Part shown: positions 25,921 to 34,645 of the stretch, one piece after another | How the letters are laid out: every line of letters begins with the position of its first letter | Numbering within the stretch: position 1 is the first letter of the stretch | Assembly (NCBI GenBank): GCA_030148505.1 | Contig: JASBTI010000016.1 | Coordinates: 1 to 64,000, forward strand | Source: Rhodanobacter sp. | GTDB taxonomy: Bacteria; Pseudomonadota; Gammaproteobacteria; Xanthomonadales; Rhodanobacteraceae | Length of the DNA: 64,000 bases | Direction: 5' to 3' | The notes under the pieces: model-generated | What the model saw: only the letters and a program-made list of their open reading frames with translations | Databases searched by the model: none | What the model was told of the DNA's origin: nothing | Made by a program: the position numbers and the translations under genes

Positions 25921-27045
25921 ATGAATCGCGGTGATTACACCTACATCTGGCAAGCCGACGACTGGCCGAACTGGCGCTACGACCTGGCGGCATTGGCGGC
26001 GCCGATGGCCGAGGTCAGTCGCGCCCAGGGTCTGTTGATGGGTCGGCTGGCCGATGTCGGCATGGCGCTTCGCGATCAGGCCAGCCTGGCTGCGCTGACC
26101 GAGGATGTGGTCAAGACCAGCGAGATCGAGGGCGAGACCCTCAATGTCCAATCCGTGCGCTCGTCCATCGCCCGCCGTCTGGGGGTGGACATAGGCGCCC
26201 TGGCGCCGGTGGATCGTCACGTCGAAGGCGTGGTCGACATGGTGCTGGACGCCACCGCCAACTGTCATGCGGCGGTGTCGCGAGAGCGGTTGTTCGGCTG
26301 GCACGCCGCGCTGTTCCCCACGGGTTACTCGGGTCTGTCCAGGATCAATGTCGGTGCGTGGCGCGACGACGCCAGCGGTCCGATGCAGGTGGTCTCGGGC
26401 CCGATCGGCCGCCAGCGGGTGCATTTCGAGGCACCGCCCGCAGCGCGCCTGGACGCCGAAACGCGCCGATTCATCGACTGGCTGGACGCTGCATCCACGG
26501 TGCCACCGCTGATCAAGGCCAGTCTCGGTCACCTGTGGTTCGTCACCTTGCACCCGTTCGATGACGGCAACGGTCGGATTGCCCGCGCCATCAGCGACCT
26601 GTTGCTGGCGCGCGCCGACGGCAGTGAGCAGCGCTTCTACAGCCTGTCGGCGCAGATCCAGCGCGAGCGCAAGGCGTACTACGACATCCTGCAGCGGACC
26701 CAGCGAGGATCCCTGGACGTCACCGCGTGGCTGGCATGGTTCCTCGACACCCTGCACCGCGCTGTCGATCAAGCGCAGCACACGCTGGATACCGTGCTGC
26801 TCAAGACGCGGTTCTGGCAGCGCTGGGCGACCACGCCCCTCAACGCGCGCCAGGTGAAGCTGCTCAACAAACTGCTGGACGGTCTCGAAGCCAAGCTCAC
26901 CAGCAGCAAGTGGGCGGCCATCGCCAAGTGTTCAGCCGACACGGCATTGCGCGACATCAACGATTTGCTGGAGCGCGGCGTGCTGCAAAAGAGCGATGCT
27001 GGCGGGCGAAGTACCAGCTATGTGCTGGGCGAGGGGCAGGAGTAA
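25921..27045 (+). CDS. Fic-family AMP transferase, class II
   Basis: About 374 residues. The catalytic loop HPFDDGNGRIAR (211-222) matches HxFx(D/E)GNGRxxR, so it should transfer AMP or a related group to a target protein. The inhibitory helix motif TSEIEG (66-71) is N-terminal, making it a self-restrained class II Fic. The N-terminal part resembles DUF4172, and the last 90 residues look like a winged helix (AAIAKCSADTALRDINDLLERGVLQKS) that could bind DNA. ATG 25921 begins the conserved part. The gene is convergent with hsdR and sits at the edge of the restriction locus. Confidence 0.88.
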   Translation: MNRGDYTYIWQADDWPNWRYDLAALAAPMAEVSRAQGLLMGRLADVGMALRDQASLAALTEDVVKTSEIEGETLNVQSVRSSIARRLGVDIGALAPVDRHVEGVVDMVLDATANCHAAVSRERLFGWHAALFPTGYSGLSRINVGAWRDDASGPMQVVSGPIGRQRVHFEAPPAARLDAETRRFIDWLDAASTVPPLIKASLGHLWFVTLHPFDDGNGRIARAISDLLLARADGSEQRFYSLSAQIQRERKAYYDILQRTQRGSLDVTAWLAWFLDTLHRAVDQAQHTLDTVLLKTRFWQRWATTPLNARQVKLLNKLLDGLEAKLTSSKWAAIAKCSADTALRDINDLLERGVLQKSDAGGRSTSYVLGEGQE

Positions 27046-27253
27046 GTGGGCTGCAGGGATAAGTGAACCTGACCCGCTTTTGGATGGACCCGCTTTTGCG
27101 CTTAAGTTCTCACGCGCAGAGGCGCCCGCCAAAGCGTGCACTCTGGCCACCATCGCGCCCAGCTTTGGGGCAACACGGACCTTTCGTTTGGCCAGGATAG
27201 CGGCAATGGAATGGTCGTAGCGCAACGTTCCGTCACGCCCACCGGTGACACAA

Positions 27254-30200
27254 TCAAACGCGAGGCGGATCCGACTGACTCGCCTCGACCTTCGCCCTCA
27301 ACGCCTCATACAACTGCGCCGGCCCCAGCAGGATGTCCTTCAACCCGTCGCGCACGCGCTCTGACCCCAGCGCCTGGGTGCTCATGCTCGAGTGCGCTTC
27401 CAGCGCATCCATAATCGCGTGCATCAGCGCATCTTTCAGATCCGGTGAGTTGGCGAACTGCTCCTTGCTGTTGCTTCCGGCCTGCTGCATCAGGGTCTCG
27501 TTTTCCAGCAGCTTGCCCTTGATCGCGCCGTTGACGTAGTGCAGCTGGTCGCCATCGGTAAGCTGCCCCTCGAACAGGCCGTTGACCTTCTGGATGATCT
27601 CGGCCAGCAACGCCTGTTGCTTGTCCTGTACCGCACCACTGCCCACGGCATCCATCGGTGGCAGTTTGTAGCTGCCTTTGCCGTCGTCCTTGAGATTGAT
27701 CGGCTGACGTCCGGCACTGCGCATGGTGTGATGGGTCAGCACGACCTTGGACAGATCCACCGTGTCGCGCTCGCGGCCGAACTCCAGCAGCGGGATCAGC
27801 CGCTTGTAGAAGATGAAGCGTTTCTCGATGTCGGTGTTGCCGTAGTCGAACACCTGCGACAGGAACGCATATAGCCGCACATAGGCGCCCATGTCGTTCT
27901 TGAACAGCACCAGCGCATCCAGCACGTCCTTGTTGGCCTCGGCGGCCTTGTCGTCACCATTTGCCAGCGCGCTGGCGCGTGCCTGTTGCGCCGCCTTGTA
28001 GCGCTTGAGCAAGCGGTCGGCGACGGGAGCGATGGCGCTGCTCAGCTGCGCTTGCGTGCCGCTCGGGTCGGTCTCCACCCTGGCGACACGCTCCACCTCG
28101 AACTCGTCGTAGTGGCCGCTGGCATCCAGCTTCTGGCGCAGGTCGAAGACCAGGTGCGGATCGGTTGTCGCCTCCAGTTCGGCGGTGGCGTAGTAGGTCT
28201 TGAAAGCCGTGAGGATGTCCGCAGCGTCGTTGACGAAGTCGAGAATGTAGGTGGTGTCCTTGCCCGGATGGGCGCGGTTCAATCGCGACAGCGTCTGCAC
28301 CGCCTGGATGCCGCCGAGCTTCTTGTCCACGTACATGCCGCAGAGCAGCGGCTGGTCGAAGCCGGTCTGAAACTTGTTGGCAACCAGCAGCAGGTCATAC
28401 TCGGGTTTGGCGAAGGCCTCGCGGATGTCGCGGCTCTTCAAACCGGGGTTGAGGTCGGTACTGGTCTCGGTCACTGGCTGCGGGTAGCTGTCCGGGTCAT
28501 TCACCTCGCCGGAGAACGCCACCAACACGCCCAGTGCATAGTTCTGCCGGGCAATGTAGTCACGGATAGCCTTCTGCCAGCGCACCGCCTCCTTGCGGCT
28601 GCCGACCACCACCATCGCCTTGGCCTTGCCCGTCAGCAGTGGCTGCACGTTTTCGCGGTAGTGCTCCACCACGATCTGCACCTTGGCGGCGATGTTGTAC
28701 GGGTGCAGGCGAACCCACTGCATGATCCCCTTCATCGCCGCGCTGCGTTCCACCTCGGTCTCGTCGTAATCCTTGCCGTCGTGGGCCAGCCGGAAGGCGA
28801 GCTTGTACGGCGTGTAGTTCTCCAGCACATCGAGGATGAAACCCTCTTCGATCGCCTGGCGCATGGAGTAAACGTGAAACGGTTGTGGCAGGCTGTCTTC
28901 GCCGGGCCGACCGAACAGCTCCAGCGTCTTTTGCTTGGGCGTGGCAGTGAACGCCACATAGGTCAGACCCTTGTTGCCACCGGCGCGTGCTGCCATGCCA
29001 GCGGCGAGCAAGGCCTCGGTGTCGATCTCGCCGCCGTCCTGCAGCTCGGCCCATTCCTCGGCACTCAGCAGTTGCTTTAGCTTGGCTGCGGCTTCGCCCG
29101 TCTGCGAGCTGTGCGCCTCATCGGCAATCACCGCGAAACACTTGCCTTCGGTCACGGCCAGTTCCTGCACCGCCTGCAAGGCGAAGGGAAAGGTCTGGAT
29201 GGTGCAGACGATGATCTTCTTGCCGCCCTTCAGCGCCTGACCGAGCTGCGTGCTCTTGCTGCCGTGCTCGCTGGTGATGGTTTCCACCACGCCGGTGGTG
29301 CGCTCGAAATCGAAGATCGCTTCCTGCAGCTGCGCATCCAGCACGTTGCGGTCGGACACCACCAGCACGCTATCGAACAGCTTCTTGTGCGCGGCGTCAT
29401 GCAGGTCGGCCAGAAAGTGCGCACTCCAGGCGATCGAGTTGGTCTTGCCCGAACCGGCCGAATGCTGGATCAGATAGCGCTGACCCGCGCCCTGCGCCAG
29501 CACATCGGCCACCAGCTTCCGCGTCGCGTCGAGCTGGTGATAGCGCGGAAAGATCACGCCGGTCAGCTGCTTTTTGTCGTCGCGCTTGCCGATCAGGTAG
29601 CGGCCCAAAATCTCCAGCCAGCTGTCGCGTGCCCACACCTCTTCCCACAGATAGGCGGTGGCGAAACCGTCCGGGTTGGGCGCGTTGCCCGCCGCACCGT
29701 TGTTGCCGCGGTTGAACGGCAGGAAGCGCGTGGTCGGCCCGGCCAGCCGCGTGGTCATCATCACCTCGGACTGGCTCACCGCGAAGTGCACCAGCGCCCC
29801 ACCGGGGAAGCTCAGCAGCGGCTCGACATGCCCGCCCTTGGGTTGCGGATGGCGGTCGAAGCGGTACTGGTCTACCGCATCGCCCACACTCTGGGTGAAG
29901 TCGGACTTCAGCTCCGCCGTGGCCACCGCGATGCCGTTGACGAACAGCACCAGGTCCAGCGCGTCCTTGGGGTTGTTCGGCGAATGCCGCACCTGCCGCA
30001 CCACCCGCAGCCGGTTGGCCGCGTAGTGCTGCTGGATCACCGGATTGATCGCCAGCGCCGGCTTGAACTGCACCAGCGACAGCGGCTCCTTCAGGCCAAG
30101 CATCTCCACGCCACGGCGCAGCACCTCCAGCGTGCCGCGCTCATTGAGGTTTTTGCGCACCCGCTCGGCGATGCGCTCGGCCGCGGCCGGACCGTGGGTC

Positions 30201-30379
30201 TTCGTGAGGCGCTGCCAGCTGTCTGGCTGGGCCGCTTCGATCCACGCCAGCAGATCGGGCAGATACAGGCCGTGGGTGCGGTCGTAGTGCTCGGCGTCGC
30301 CGTCGGCGTAGAGCCAGCCGTGCGCGGCGAGGTAGTCGCAGATGGCCTGTTCGAAATGGACTTCCCTGTGCAGGTTCAT
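27254..30379 (-). CDS. hsdR: Type I restriction enzyme, R subunit
   Basis: About 1041 residues. The N-terminal nuclease domain shows LDLVLFVNG and ATAELKSDF (Asp142, Glu156, Lys158), the PD-(D/E)XK site. The motor follows: HSAGSGKTNS (Walker A, 309-313), VIADEAHSSQ (DEAH box), YVAFTATPKQKTLELFG, and later LLLVANKFQTGFDQPLL and LSRLNRAHPGKDTTYILDFVN. The C-terminal helical part should bind the methyltransferase core. It cuts DNA lacking the host methyl mark after ATP-driven translocation. ATG 30379 follows AGGGGAAC. It is 28 bases downstream of the nucleotidyltransferase gene, so hsdR is transcribed with passenger genes. Confidence 0.95.
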   Translation of the reverse strand: MNLHREVHFEQAICDYLAAHGWLYADGDAEHYDRTHGLYLPDLLAWIEAAQPDSWQRLTKTHGPAAAERIAERVRKNLNERGTLEVLRRGVEMLGLKEPLSLVQFKPALAINPVIQQHYAANRLRVVRQVRHSPNNPKDALDLVLFVNGIAVATAELKSDFTQSVGDAVDQYRFDRHPQPKGGHVEPLLSFPGGALVHFAVSQSEVMMTTRLAGPTTRFLPFNRGNNGAAGNAPNPDGFATAYLWEEVWARDSWLEILGRYLIGKRDDKKQLTGVIFPRYHQLDATRKLVADVLAQGAGQRYLIQHSAGSGKTNSIAWSAHFLADLHDAAHKKLFDSVLVVSDRNVLDAQLQEAIFDFERTTGVVETITSEHGSKSTQLGQALKGGKKIIVCTIQTFPFALQAVQELAVTEGKCFAVIADEAHSSQTGEAAAKLKQLLSAEEWAELQDGGEIDTEALLAAGMAARAGGNKGLTYVAFTATPKQKTLELFGRPGEDSLPQPFHVYSMRQAIEEGFILDVLENYTPYKLAFRLAHDGKDYDETEVERSAAMKGIMQWVRLHPYNIAAKVQIVVEHYRENVQPLLTGKAKAMVVVGSRKEAVRWQKAIRDYIARQNYALGVLVAFSGEVNDPDSYPQPVTETSTDLNPGLKSRDIREAFAKPEYDLLLVANKFQTGFDQPLLCGMYVDKKLGGIQAVQTLSRLNRAHPGKDTTYILDFVNDAADILTAFKTYYATAELEATTDPHLVFDLRQKLDASGHYDEFEVERVARVETDPSGTQAQLSSAIAPVADRLLKRYKAAQQARASALANGDDKAAEANKDVLDALVLFKNDMGAYVRLYAFLSQVFDYGNTDIEKRFIFYKRLIPLLEFGRERDTVDLSKVVLTHHTMRSAGRQPINLKDDGKGSYKLPPMDAVGSGAVQDKQQALLAEIIQKVNGLFEGQLTDGDQLHYVNGAIKGKLLENETLMQQAGSNSKEQFANSPDLKDALMHAIMDALEAHSSMSTQALGSERVRDGLKDILLGPAQLYEALRAKVEASQSDPPRV

Positions 30380-30407
30380 GTGTTCCCCTGTTCGTTTTGC
30401 GGCATCG

Positions 30408-31130
30408 TCACGGCCCGGACGGCGCGTTCGTTGCTGTATGTGTGGCCCATACGGCCATGGCCTGCAAGCGTTCCGCCACGATTCCTGCACGTTCGGGCTC
30501 GGCAATCAGCCCCGGCAGCGCGTTGGCGAAATCCGGATGCGCCAGCAGCGCCGCCAGCGCGAGCGCCACCGCCTGGCGCACGGCGGGCGATGCGGCCGCG
30601 AGTTCCTGCGCGAGCTCCTCGCGACCATCAACGATATTCAGTACGTCTTCCAGATCGTGGCTGGCCAGGATATCGCCCGCCCCGCGATCGGCGAACGCTT
30701 CCAGCTTGGTCGCGACAAACGCCACCGCGCTGGCCACGCGAATCGAGACCCCATCCGCCAGTTCAACCGGTTCTGCCGTTTCCACGGTGTAGGGGTACCA
30801 GCGGTTGGAAAATCCCAGCACGCCGGCGTCCACCGGCATCAGGTCGAACAGCACGCCGGAGTCGCGATGAATCCAGCGGCAGATCACCTCGCTGTCCATG
30901 TCGCGGGTGAAACCGCGCGTCGCGATTCGCGCCTCGATGCGATGGAACTGCGCACGCGCTGCCTCGATCACCGCATCGACATCGCGGGTGGCCCGCACGC
31001 TGTCCGCCATCGGGTCAGTCACCAGCAGCCCCGCGACCGCGCCGCCGACAAACACCACCTGTTCGCGCAGATCACCCAGCGCCTCGGCGACCAGCCGCAG
31101 ATACGGCAGGTTGGGATCGTCACGACGCAT
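30408..31130 (-). CDS. AbiEii-like nucleotidyltransferase protein
   Basis: 240 residues. The N-terminal region has FVGGAVAGLL and SVRATRDVDAVIEA, the GG and TxDxD pattern of minimal and AbiEii-type nucleotidyltransferases. LFDLMPVDAGVLGFSNRWYP and ASAVAFVATKLEAFADRGAGDILASHDLEDVLNIVD, also typical of that group, follow. It probably transfers nucleotides to an RNA or protein target, or is a toxin; neither is shown. It overlaps the upstream winged-helix gene by 11 bases, which suggests a two-gene module such as a toxin-antitoxin pair. ATG 31130 starts the domain; the longer frame to 31490 is unsupported. Confidence 0.75.
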   Translation of the reverse strand: MRRDDPNLPYLRLVAEALGDLREQVVFVGGAVAGLLVTDPMADSVRATRDVDAVIEAARAQFHRIEARIATRGFTRDMDSEVICRWIHRDSGVLFDLMPVDAGVLGFSNRWYPYTVETAEPVELADGVSIRVASAVAFVATKLEAFADRGAGDILASHDLEDVLNIVDGREELAQELAAASPAVRQAVALALAALLAHPDFANALPGLIAEPERAGIVAERLQAMAVWATHTATNAPSGP

Positions 31131-31650
31131 CCGCTGCCTCCAGCTCCCTTGGCAAAAGCTCGGCGGCCAGCGCGCGCTCGCGGGCACGGCCCGCACGCAA
31201 GGCATCGAGCAAGGCAAGCAGGCGGTGCAGCCGCGGGTCTGCCAATGCGGCCTGCGGCGCCGTGCGATAGATCGGCGACAGGCTCGGCCCCTTGGCGCTG
31301 CCGCTGGCGTGCGCCCATACCGGAGCCTCGCCGGCCGCCGCCGAGAGCTTGCCGGCCAGCGGCGCCGCACCAAACCCGGTGGGCACACCGCGCTTGACCG
31401 GCCCGGGTACGGCCGGCCAGACATAGCGCACGCCGTGCAGGGCAAACTCCAGCAGCGCCGGACGCACCGGCGACCAGTCGCCACGGCCACGCACTACAGC
31501 CAGCCCGGCCACCACCGCGCGCTTCACGCTGGCATGCACTTCCGACGCGCTCATCGACAAGGCCTCGCCCAGCGCGGCATAGGTCCAGCGCTGCTGCGGA
31601 TGCGCCGCCACCTTGAACAACACAAGCAGATCCTGCGGTTTCAGTTCCAT
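31120..31650 (-). CDS. Winged-helix DNA-binding protein paired with the nucleotidyltransferase
   Basis: 176 residues. The first 60 residues, LKPQDLLVLFKVAAHPQQRWTYAALGEALSMSASEVHASVKRAVVAGL, form a MarR/winged-helix-like domain, with the recognition helix around SASEVHASVKRA. The rest is Ala/Pro/Gly rich and ends in a helical segment. It probably represses its own operon through the 32-bp palindrome that starts 10 bases upstream of its ATG. It overlaps the nucleotidyltransferase gene by 11 bases; by analogy with AbiEi it may be the antitoxin. I know no experimental case for this exact pair. Confidence 0.7.
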   Translation of the reverse strand: MELKPQDLLVLFKVAAHPQQRWTYAALGEALSMSASEVHASVKRAVVAGLAVVRGRGDWSPVRPALLEFALHGVRYVWPAVPGPVKRGVPTGFGAAPLAGKLSAAAGEAPVWAHASGSAKGPSLSPIYRTAPQAALADPRLHRLLALLDALRAGRARERALAAELLPRELEAADAS

Positions 31651-31894
31651 GTCGGGGCTCGATATTCGCTATTCGCGAATTGCGAATATCGCTGAATGGG
31701 CGCCGAGAGGCAAGAGGGTCGCTGCCACAAAGGCCACCATTGAGCCGGCTCATCGCCGCGGTTAATTTCACTTGGACCGTCAACTGAAATTAACTGCGCT
31801 GGCAACGCGCAGATAAAGTGCTGTTGTACATCAGCAACGTAATGTTGCTTACCCGGCAACACCAGCGAGCGCAGGTTTGCGCCCGCATCAGGCC
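31651..31894. other. Intergenic control region with several inverted repeats
   Basis: The 244 bases between the winged-helix gene and the nuclease-like gene hold the 32-bp palindrome (31660-31691), a 12-bp palindrome TGAGCCGGCTCA (31741-31752), a 10-bp inverted repeat GTTAATTTCA...TGAAATTAAC (31761-31770 and 31785-31794), and AGCAAC...GTTGCT near 31832-31850. The DNA is more AT-rich than its surroundings. No protein-coding frame is credible. Confidence 0.6.
31660..31691. promoter_or_regulatory. 32-bp near-perfect palindrome, likely operator of the winged-helix gene
   Basis: Arms CGATATTCGC (31660-31669) and GCGAATATCG (31682-31691) are exact inverted copies. The core is the symmetric TTCGCGAA (31672-31679), and only one base pair breaks the full symmetry. 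It contains several copies of the half-site ATTCGC/GCGAAT. It ends 10 bases from the ATG of a DNA-binding protein, a typical place for an autoregulatory operator. Confidence 0.6.
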
Positions 31895-32821
31895 TCAACT
31901 CTCGCCGTAGCTGCGATCCAGCAACGGTTTGGCCCGCTCGAAATCAGCCATGGTCCGTACGCACAGCTCCAGATCGCCCGTTCCCCACGTGCCGATGTTG
32001 CGCACGTCACGGCTGAAACTCTCCTCAAGCACGACCGTGTCCGGGTTCAGCTTCAACATCACCAACAATTTGTCCTTGTAGGGGATCACGCAGGCGAAGT
32101 TCTTCAGGCGTCGGAAAGCGACGTACAGCTTCAGATGCTTTTCCTGCACATCGTCACCCAACGCCAGCAGGTAGCCGGACAAGGCCGCATAGAGTTCCTT
32201 GATGACGGGCTGCGCCTGGCTGAGTTGCTCCTCGGCCGTCTTGTCCTTGCCGACCGGCTTCGGCTTTCCCGGATGGATGCCATCCGCCTTGTCCTTGACC
32301 GTGGTGGCGTCATCCACGCTCACGGCGTTGACCAGATCGAGCAGCAGCAGATCATCGCCGAACAGCTTGTAGCGGATCAGCTCGATATTGCGGGGGATCT
32401 GCTGCACCGCGTGCTGATCGTAGCGGGTGAAGTCGGCGGCGATGCACAGCAGCCGAGTGCCGGTCCAGTCGATCTCGTTCGCCACGTCCTTGCCCAGCTT
32501 TTCCATCACCAGCCACTGAAATTCAGCACGGTGATCGAGCAGCCAGTCCAGGTAGAACAGGCCCTGGCTCATCACATTCTCGTTGCTGTGCCGCTTGTAC
32601 TCGATGATCACGGGGCAGCCGTTCTCGTCCAGACCCAGCGAGTCGATGCGGCCGCGATGCGTCTTGCCGGTGGCGTACTCGCTGGCGAGGAAGCGCACGC
32701 CGAGGAAGGTCGGCATCTGCGCTTCGATTAGGGACTGCAGCTGCTTCTCGACCGCTGCGGCACGACCGGAAAGCTCTACCGCATCGCCGCCGGTCAGGCG
32801 GAACAATTGAATGTCGCTCAT
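31895..32821 (-). CDS. PD-(D/E)XK nuclease-like protein with DUF5655-like C-terminus
   Basis: 308 residues. RGRIDSLGLDENGCPVIIEYKR near residues 57-78 fits a PD-(D/E)XK nuclease core (Asp, then E-x-K). After it comes SNENVMSQGLFYLDWLLDHRAEFQWLV, as in DUF91/NucS-like and Card1-like domains. A charged linker (KDKADGIHPGKPKPVGKDKTAEEQ) leads to a C-terminal domain, LKLYVAFRRLKNFACVIPYKDKLLVMLKLNP, matching the DUF5655 style. It may be a DNA-binding or nicking accessory of the restriction locus; the family is often annotated only as hypothetical or 'transporter'. It starts 58 bases after the preceding small gene. Confidence 0.72.
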   Translation of the reverse strand: MSDIQLFRLTGGDAVELSGRAAAVEKQLQSLIEAQMPTFLGVRFLASEYATGKTHRGRIDSLGLDENGCPVIIEYKRHSNENVMSQGLFYLDWLLDHRAEFQWLVMEKLGKDVANEIDWTGTRLLCIAADFTRYDQHAVQQIPRNIELIRYKLFGDDLLLLDLVNAVSVDDATTVKDKADGIHPGKPKPVGKDKTAEEQLSQAQPVIKELYAALSGYLLALGDDVQEKHLKLYVAFRRLKNFACVIPYKDKLLVMLKLNPDTVVLEESFSRDVRNIGTWGTGDLELCVRTMADFERAKPLLDRSYGES

Positions 32822-32879
32822 TCCCTGCTCCCCGTTGTTTCCTGCATTCCCATCGCCGTGGCGGCCACACTGAATGCGG

Positions 32880-33335
32880 TTAGCCGATGCCCGTCCATTT
32901 GCTCACTCCGTTGACCAGTACGCCACCACCAAACTTCACGATGGCACGACCGACCTTGCGCAACTGGCTCGGTGGTTCGCGCAATTGTGGCAAGTACACA
33001 TTGCAGCCGGTCTTGAAGTGGAAATGGCGAGCCATGAACCACAACTCACCGGCAATGGCTTCTTCGTCGTAGCCCGCCCCCTGCAGGCGGACGTAGCGTT
33101 CCAGCGCCACGGTAGCGAGCATATCGCCGCGTGTCTCCTGCTCCCGGCTCGGATCTCCCTGCCAGCGCACGCGCACCCAGCCCTGCTCGTCATCGCTGTC
33201 GGATTCGTCGATGGGAAGAATCAGCGTGCCATCATTTAGCGAGCGGGCACACCATAATCCGTCATGGCGCTCGCCGTCATAGAGCGGCAGCAGGTTAGCT
33301 ATGAAGCGGACCACCGCCTCGCTCTTGCCGCTCAT
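32880..33335 (-). CDS. Unknown 151-residue protein coupled to hsdS
   Basis: I do not recognise this protein. ATG 33335 overlaps the hsdS stop by four bases, so it is made with HsdS. It begins SGKSEAVVRFIANLLPLYDGERHDG, has an acidic patch (DESDSDDEQG), a WVRVRW strand, a central helix (MLATVALERYVRLQGAGYDEEAI) and ends with a basic region and glycine-rich GGGVLVNG. There is no signal peptide, membrane segment or cysteine pair. It could modify restriction or bind the methyltransferase, but that is inferred from position only. Confidence 0.7.
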   Translation of the reverse strand: MSGKSEAVVRFIANLLPLYDGERHDGLWCARSLNDGTLILPIDESDSDDEQGWVRVRWQGDPSREQETRGDMLATVALERYVRLQGAGYDEEAIAGELWFMARHFHFKTGCNVYLPQLREPPSQLRKVGRAIVKFGGGVLVNGVSKWTGIG

Positions 33336-34645
33336 GCGGCCTGCCTCACGTCGATCTTTCCGGTGACGGCGGCGGCGATCAGGGCGCTGCGGCGTTCTTT
33401 GAGAAGTTCGATGGTGCAAATTGCCTCACCCTTTAAGCCATCCAATCGAGTCAAGAAGGCATCAAGGTAGTCAGAAATGAGTTCTTGCTCTTGGATCGGC
33501 GGTTTCGCCAGCACCATCTGGCTCAGGTGGGTTGGGCCATAGTGCTGAATCGTTGCTCCCGCCTTGAGTAGATCGATCTGAACGAGGAACTGGTTCGACA
33601 CCACGACCTGTCGAATGAATTGCTTGGTCATTTCGCTTGGAACGCCTCGCAATCGAATAAGTCCTGTGTAGGGGATCGCACCAACAGCAGCGTCGCCAAC
33701 CTCGCAAACTGTTCCCATGCTCGCGCTTGCACTGATCAACAGATCGCCAAGGCTCAATCGAAAATGATCCCAACGCTCTGCGACACGGCTTTCGTCAAGA
33801 TAATTGCAACCCTCGAGACTTGCCCAATGTTCTTGAACTCCAGATACGCGAAGCAACGGCACGCCGACGTCGCGGAAGTCGACCGCCATGATTCCCGGCC
33901 CTTCCTGGAAATCCACGCAGTTGCGTAGCGGCTTGATATCCCAATGCGCCGGCACTTCACCCAGCCACGGCACACCGGAGTCTTTCATCGGCGCGTTGGG
34001 GTTGAGGCCGCGGGTGACGGCGTGGGAGATGGTGGCCTGACGCTTTTCGGCCAGCAGGGTCAGCAGCTTTTCCTGCTCGGCAATCAGCGCATCGATCTTG
34101 CCGGTCTCGCGGTCGAGGAAGGCGGCGATGGCGGATTGCTCATCACTAGGAGGCACCGCCAAGGAAATGTTCTTCATCTCTGAGTAGTTGGTACTCCATA
34201 AATCAGCGACGATTCCTTTGCCGTATCGGTAAAACTCCTCTTGAAAAGGGACGCTGCGCATTAAGTGATGTGCGAAGTCGATTCGAATGCCATCGTTAGG
34301 GCACAGCACAATACTTATGAGCGAACATGAGCCATCCATTGCAGACGCCCCGGATGAGCCTTTGCGATCAGACCGGCCGTTGATCACGAAATCGCCAGCA
34401 CAAACTTTCTTCCGATTACCGCCATCGTCTGTCTTCGCGACGTTCTCTAGCTGCGGCACGATGCCCGCCCGTGTAACCGAAAGCGGTGCGAAATCCGCGT
34501 CACTGACTTTTTCACGACGCTCATCGAAGAAATAACCAAGACGCCGCAGGTTCCAATGCGCCGGCACTTCGCCCAACCAAGCCACGCCGCTGTTCTTGTA
34601 TTCCGCATACCTCGGCAGGCTCACGGCGCACACCGCCAAGAGCAA
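33332..34645 (-). CDS. hsdS: Type I restriction-modification specificity subunit
   Basis: 437 residues. Two target-recognition halves are each introduced by the same phrase: SGVAWLGEVPAHW near the N-terminus and SGVPWLGEVPAHW about halfway. Each half ends in a coiled helix after PP-x-EQ: PPSDEQSAIAAFLDRETGKIDALI and PPIQEQELISDYLDAFLTRLDGLK. The halves read two parts of a split DNA target. The recognition domains are clearly less GC-rich than their neighbours, which suggests exchange by recombination. The start is uncertain: ATG 34645, or a GTG at 34624 giving VSLPRYAEYKNSG, the usual family opening. A repeat element lies against the 5' end. Confidence 0.92.
   Translation of the reverse strand: MLLAVCAVSLPRYAEYKNSGVAWLGEVPAHWNLRRLGYFFDERREKVSDADFAPLSVTRAGIVPQLENVAKTDDGGNRKKVCAGDFVINGRSDRKGSSGASAMDGSCSLISIVLCPNDGIRIDFAHHLMRSVPFQEEFYRYGKGIVADLWSTNYSEMKNISLAVPPSDEQSAIAAFLDRETGKIDALIAEQEKLLTLLAEKRQATISHAVTRGLNPNAPMKDSGVPWLGEVPAHWDIKPLRNCVDFQEGPGIMAVDFRDVGVPLLRVSGVQEHWASLEGCNYLDESRVAERWDHFRLSLGDLLISASASMGTVCEVGDAAVGAIPYTGLIRLRGVPSEMTKQFIRQVVVSNQFLVQIDLLKAGATIQHYGPTHLSQMVLAKPPIQEQELISDYLDAFLTRLDGLKGEAICTIELLKERRSALIAAAVTGKIDVRQAA

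Noticed and set aside
27071-27097. Direct repeat GACCCGCTTTT twice, 16 bases apart, after the Fic gene
   Set aside because: Considered as an insertion-sequence or attachment remnant, but there is no second copy at the other end of the restriction locus and no target duplication.
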